A program made the position numbers and the translations under genes. From Pelargonium cotyledonis (lineage: Eukaryota > Streptophyta > Magnoliopsida > Geraniales > Geraniaceae): a stretch of DNA of 20,234 nt. The stretch covers positions 1-20,234 of the forward strand of contig JAYMTA010001385.1 in assembly GCA_036897625.1 (NCBI GenBank), given 5' to 3'. This document shows, piece after piece, positions 17,341 to 20,234 of this stretch (its first letter is position 1; each line of letters begins with the position of its first letter). The notes under the pieces were generated by a model, which was given only the letters and a program-made list of their open reading frames with translations, ran no database searches and was not told where the DNA came from.

Positions 17341-19702
17341 ATCTCTCTCATTACCTTTGAGATTAAAAAGTAAAGAATATATCTACCATTCCACCTATAA
17401 CCTATTAAGACAAAGTAGTGTGTATATGTAAGTATATATATATAGTATAGTGTAAAAATGAAATTGAAGAACCAAATGTGATGTTTTAACATAAAAAGCA
17501 AAAGATGTGTATAATAAGTGTAGGGTAGGGGTCCTTATGGTAGGGCACAAATAATATATGTATAATCCTGAAACCCCAACCAGACCAAGTGGTTTCCCGT
17601 TTCCCTCCAGCTGACATGAGAGTGACATTCCTTGCCCTTCACCTCTTGCCCGTCGTGGCTTGCCTTTGGGTCCGGTTGGAGGGTATCATTGTCACATCAC
17701 GTACTCTCTCCTACCTATCCTTTCAATTATTTCTCATATTCTCATCTTTAGTGTTACGGACTGAGAGAACCCGTCACGTGCGTCGCTCCAAACTTATTGT
17801 ATTTAGTTGTTAGAGTTATCCACGTGGATATCAATTACAAGAAGCACATATAAGGGCGTCGAGCTTATACTTGTATCATGAATAACATTGATCAATACTT
17901 GGATAACAAGTATAATAATAGTACGCCACATAACGATGATCACTTATAAAAAGTCTATGAGAGACGCATTCTTTCAGTAGGTAGCATTGTCCCTCACTAA
18001 ATCTGCAAACACCCTCCATAAGGGTTCAACTCAGTGCAAGGTGATCGATTATATGTTCCCTTTGGATCTTCCTAAAAGGCATAAACTAGCTTAATTGGCA
18101 CTCGCCCAACGTAGCATCAAACGTTTATCTCTATGATCGCATCAATGCTTGACCTCATATATCTTCCAGAGATTTGCATGTCACTACGAATCATCTACAT
18201 TTGGGATGTTGTACACGAACCGAGAGAATCGGCTCCCAAACTCCTGCATCCAAAAGGAGGAATCAATCTTATCCATGGACGTCAAACACAAAAAAACATA
18301 CATACATATACTATCGTCATGAAATAACTTATCTGGATAGCAATGTTCAATTAGGTATAAATGTTGTTAAAATAACATAATCATACCTAGTTAGGTTCAA
18401 GTCCATGCATCACTCATTCCACTCTCAATGTCATCATCGATAGATTCATCGCTCAAGGTGTGCACTTCAGTGCCAAACAAGTGTCCTCTAAATTAGAAGC
18501 ATTAACAATTAATCTAGGAAAGTGCCTAACCTGTTTAATTTATTAGGTGTAGCTTGGCAAATTGCATCCTAATCTTTGACAAAAAGGGGCTTGAATTGAA
18601 TCAGCCCTCCCATTTTGATTTTCCTACACGTTTCAAGAGTCTGGTCTATTTTTTGTCAGCCCAAAATAATTAATATATTTATATATACTTCAACTCCATC
18701 AACAATTGAAACATGAAAAAAATAAGAGTTGGTTGTGCTATATTCAACTACTAGTTTACAATATTTATTAGGTTGACCAAGTCTACATATATCCATTAAT
18801 TCTACGTACACATTTTTAAGGTATATTTATTTTGAAAATATATATATTTCGTAGGAATTAATCTTACAAACATACTTGACTTATCTCATGTGCATGTGGT
18901 TTAAATAATTGGATCGGCCATGTGATCATGTCATAGCATACTTTTTTGACTAAGAATAAAATGGAGTGTTTTATTATTTATTAATATATATATCATGACA
19001 TCATGTCATGATAGGTCATGACAAGTTACATCCTATCAAATTAGGAGTTTAGTTGTCAAAAACTTTCAATTTTGGTGGAAGTTCGATCATAACTTTAGTA
19101 GTAGTTTAACAAGTTCAAAGCTATTTACGGACACCACCTGCTTAAATTGCCTACGACAAAGTTTCTGTGTTTCTATTTATTTTTATCAAGAATATGAGTA
19201 TTCACTAGAATAAAATAAAGGTGAATTGACTTGTTTAGTTCTAAACTCGAATAATATAGTTTTAGATAAATGATTAAGAATTCAAACATATACATGTACA
19301 TATATATATATCATAATTGCTTAGTATTTGTGGAAAATATTAAACAAGAAAATACTATATCCGTCCAGTTTATATGAAACTCAATCGAAACTATATAAAT
19401 TTTTTAAAACCAAATTCAAAATTATGGCTGTGCGTAGTGTTGATAATATTTTTAACCACTTATTTAAAACTATTTCGTCTTAAGTGTCTAACTCACATCC
19501 ATTTTAATCATTCAACAATTGATATCAACATTTATATATTTTATCTCAACTTCAAATCATTATTGTTTTTTATTTCTTGCTAAAAGAATTATGTAGGTCA
19601 TGTCACGTAAAACTGCACAAACATATGACTACAAATATAGGTTGGAAATTAATTAAAGTTGATACACTTGTCACATTATTTTGCATATATATATAGGGAT
19701 AA
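17341..19702. other. Gene-free AT-rich region
   Basis: About 2.3 kb without a recognisable gene. A palindromic TCCACGTGGA (G-box core, around 17818) and CATGAC palindromes near 19000 stand out. A moderately GC-richer block at 17600-18300 has no coding similarity I recognise and may be a decayed repeat. CCGTCCAGTTTATATGAAAC near 19361 loosely recalls a Stowaway MITE end without a matching second end. Confidence 0.4.
18992..19012. repeat. 21-bp perfect palindrome with one central base
   Basis: ATCATGACAT-C-ATGTCATGAT: two 10-base arms complement each other exactly around a single C. A further GGTCATGAC copy follows at 19014-19022. It could be a dimer-binding site or a chance product of AT-rich repeats. 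Confidence 0.8.
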
Positions 19703-19908
19703 AGGATCCTAAGGCAATAATTATTTGGTTTAGGCTAAGCCATCAATGAAATTATGACACCTCATTTAAAATACTTGGATCCAGCGGGTCACTCAGCTCC
19801 CAAAAATTCACTTAGGTGGGTAACTGAGTCTTTTAATGAGGTGGCAATCTTTCATTGGTTTGGCTTAGGTTAAGCCAAAATAATATTAGGCTTAGATACA
19901 TTATTCGA

Positions 19909-19945
<37 letters not shown>

Positions 19946-20224
19946 AGAAATATAAGCCAAGAATTTTTTGGCTTAGACTAAGCCAAACCAATGAAAGAGA
20001 GAGAGAATAAGGAATATAAGCCAAGAATTTTTTGGCTTAGACTAAGCCAAACCAATGAAAGATTGCCACCTCATTAAAATATTCAGTTACCCACACAAGT
20101 GAATTTATGGAAGCGAAGCGACTTGCAAGATCCAAGCATTTTAAATGAGGTGTCATAATTTCATTGGTGTTATAATTTCATTAGTGGCTTAGCCTAAACT
20201 AAATAATTCTTAGCTTAGGATCCT
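19703..20224. mobile_element. 522-bp foldback (long-TIR) transposable element
   Basis: The left end AGGATCCTAAG (19703-19713) is the exact inverse of the right end CTTAGGATCCT (20214-20224). The arms stay complementary far inwards: left about 19703-19895 and right about 20015-20224 share ATTATTTGGTTTAGGCTAAG-type text, ATGACACCTCATTTAAAAT, GGATC, the GGGTAACTGA block and AATGAGGTGGCAATCTTTCA. The right arm carries an extra inserted TCATTGGTGTTATAATT-like copy. The centre holds a (GA)n run (19907-19942) and a 64-bp tandem duplication (period 64, for example TATAAG at 19951 and 20015). No protein is encoded; no clear target duplication is seen. Confidence 0.85.
19935..20062. repeat. 64-bp tandem duplication within the foldback element
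   Basis: Two nearly identical 64-bp units (about 19935-19998 and 19999-20062). Each contains the small hairpin TAAGCCAAGAATTTTTTGG followed by CTTAGACTAAGCCAAACC. It makes the right half longer than the left. Confidence 0.85.
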
Positions 20225-20234
20225 CTCTCTCTCT

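Noticed and set aside
17622..17695. Possible miRNA hairpin (arms 17622-17643 and 17674-17695)
   Set aside because: Only about 15 of 22 positions pair, including wobbles. Pairing does not extend outward, and neither arm matches a miRNA family I know.
19354..19380. Stowaway MITE left end
   Set aside because: Only CCGTCC and a loosely similar context are present, and no matching inverted right end was found within the following 700 bases.
1..20234. CRISPR array, operon or phage-type defence system
   Set aside because: The introns, TATA boxes, SINEs and gene families are those of a plant nucleus. The tandem repeats found lack the spacer-repeat pattern.

Overview
The window is plant nuclear DNA, almost certainly from a eudicot and perhaps a woody rosid (the species cannot be fixed from sequence alone). 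The signs are AT-rich intergenic DNA, GT-AG introns of plant type, TATA boxes, AG/CT microsatellites, plant-type SINEs and a LINE, and a plant-only kinase family (CRK) and secreted protein family (phylloplanin-like).

Left part (1-7450): two genes lie head to tail on the minus strand. The first is a ZOP1-like U1-type zinc-finger gene whose start and first three exons are inside the window (549-1535); its 3' part is not seen. The second is a complete 11-exon CDPK-related kinase of the CRK7/CRK8 type (2526-7243, 485 codons plus stop by hand splicing). All splice junctions keep frame and all kinase motifs are intact, but the long N-terminal domain that normally carries the myristoylation site is missing. 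ZOP1 and CRK8 are neighbours in Arabidopsis (At1g49590/At1g49580, from memory), so this looks like an ancestral gene pair.

Middle part (7450-11250): simple repeats sit upstream of the kinase. They are followed by a 5'-truncated, mutated minus-strand LINE with its poly(A) tail at 7920 and a cluster of three related repeat arms at 10140-10860.

Right part (11250-15930): two intronless plus-strand genes encode phylloplanin-like secreted proteins (162 and 157 residues). They share a four-cysteine pattern and the same ACACCA-repeat leader, so they are tandem paralogues about 3.6 kb apart. The spacer between them is filled with mobile DNA: a SINE with a perfect 15-bp target duplication, LTR-like fragments, an 82-bp tandem repeat, a roughly 500-bp element with terminal inverted repeats and internal tandem repeats, and an older minus-strand SINE.

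Far right (15930-20234): no gene is recognised. It holds a CACTA-type transposon end, a purine/pyrimidine switch region with a CCATTT hairpin, a 21-bp palindrome, and a 522-bp foldback element with arms of about 200 bp at the window edge; a diverged arm of that foldback family lies at 13340-13415. I found no operon, CRISPR or prokaryotic-type system. The most notable items are the short kinase, the tandem phylloplanin pair and the mobile-element anatomy.
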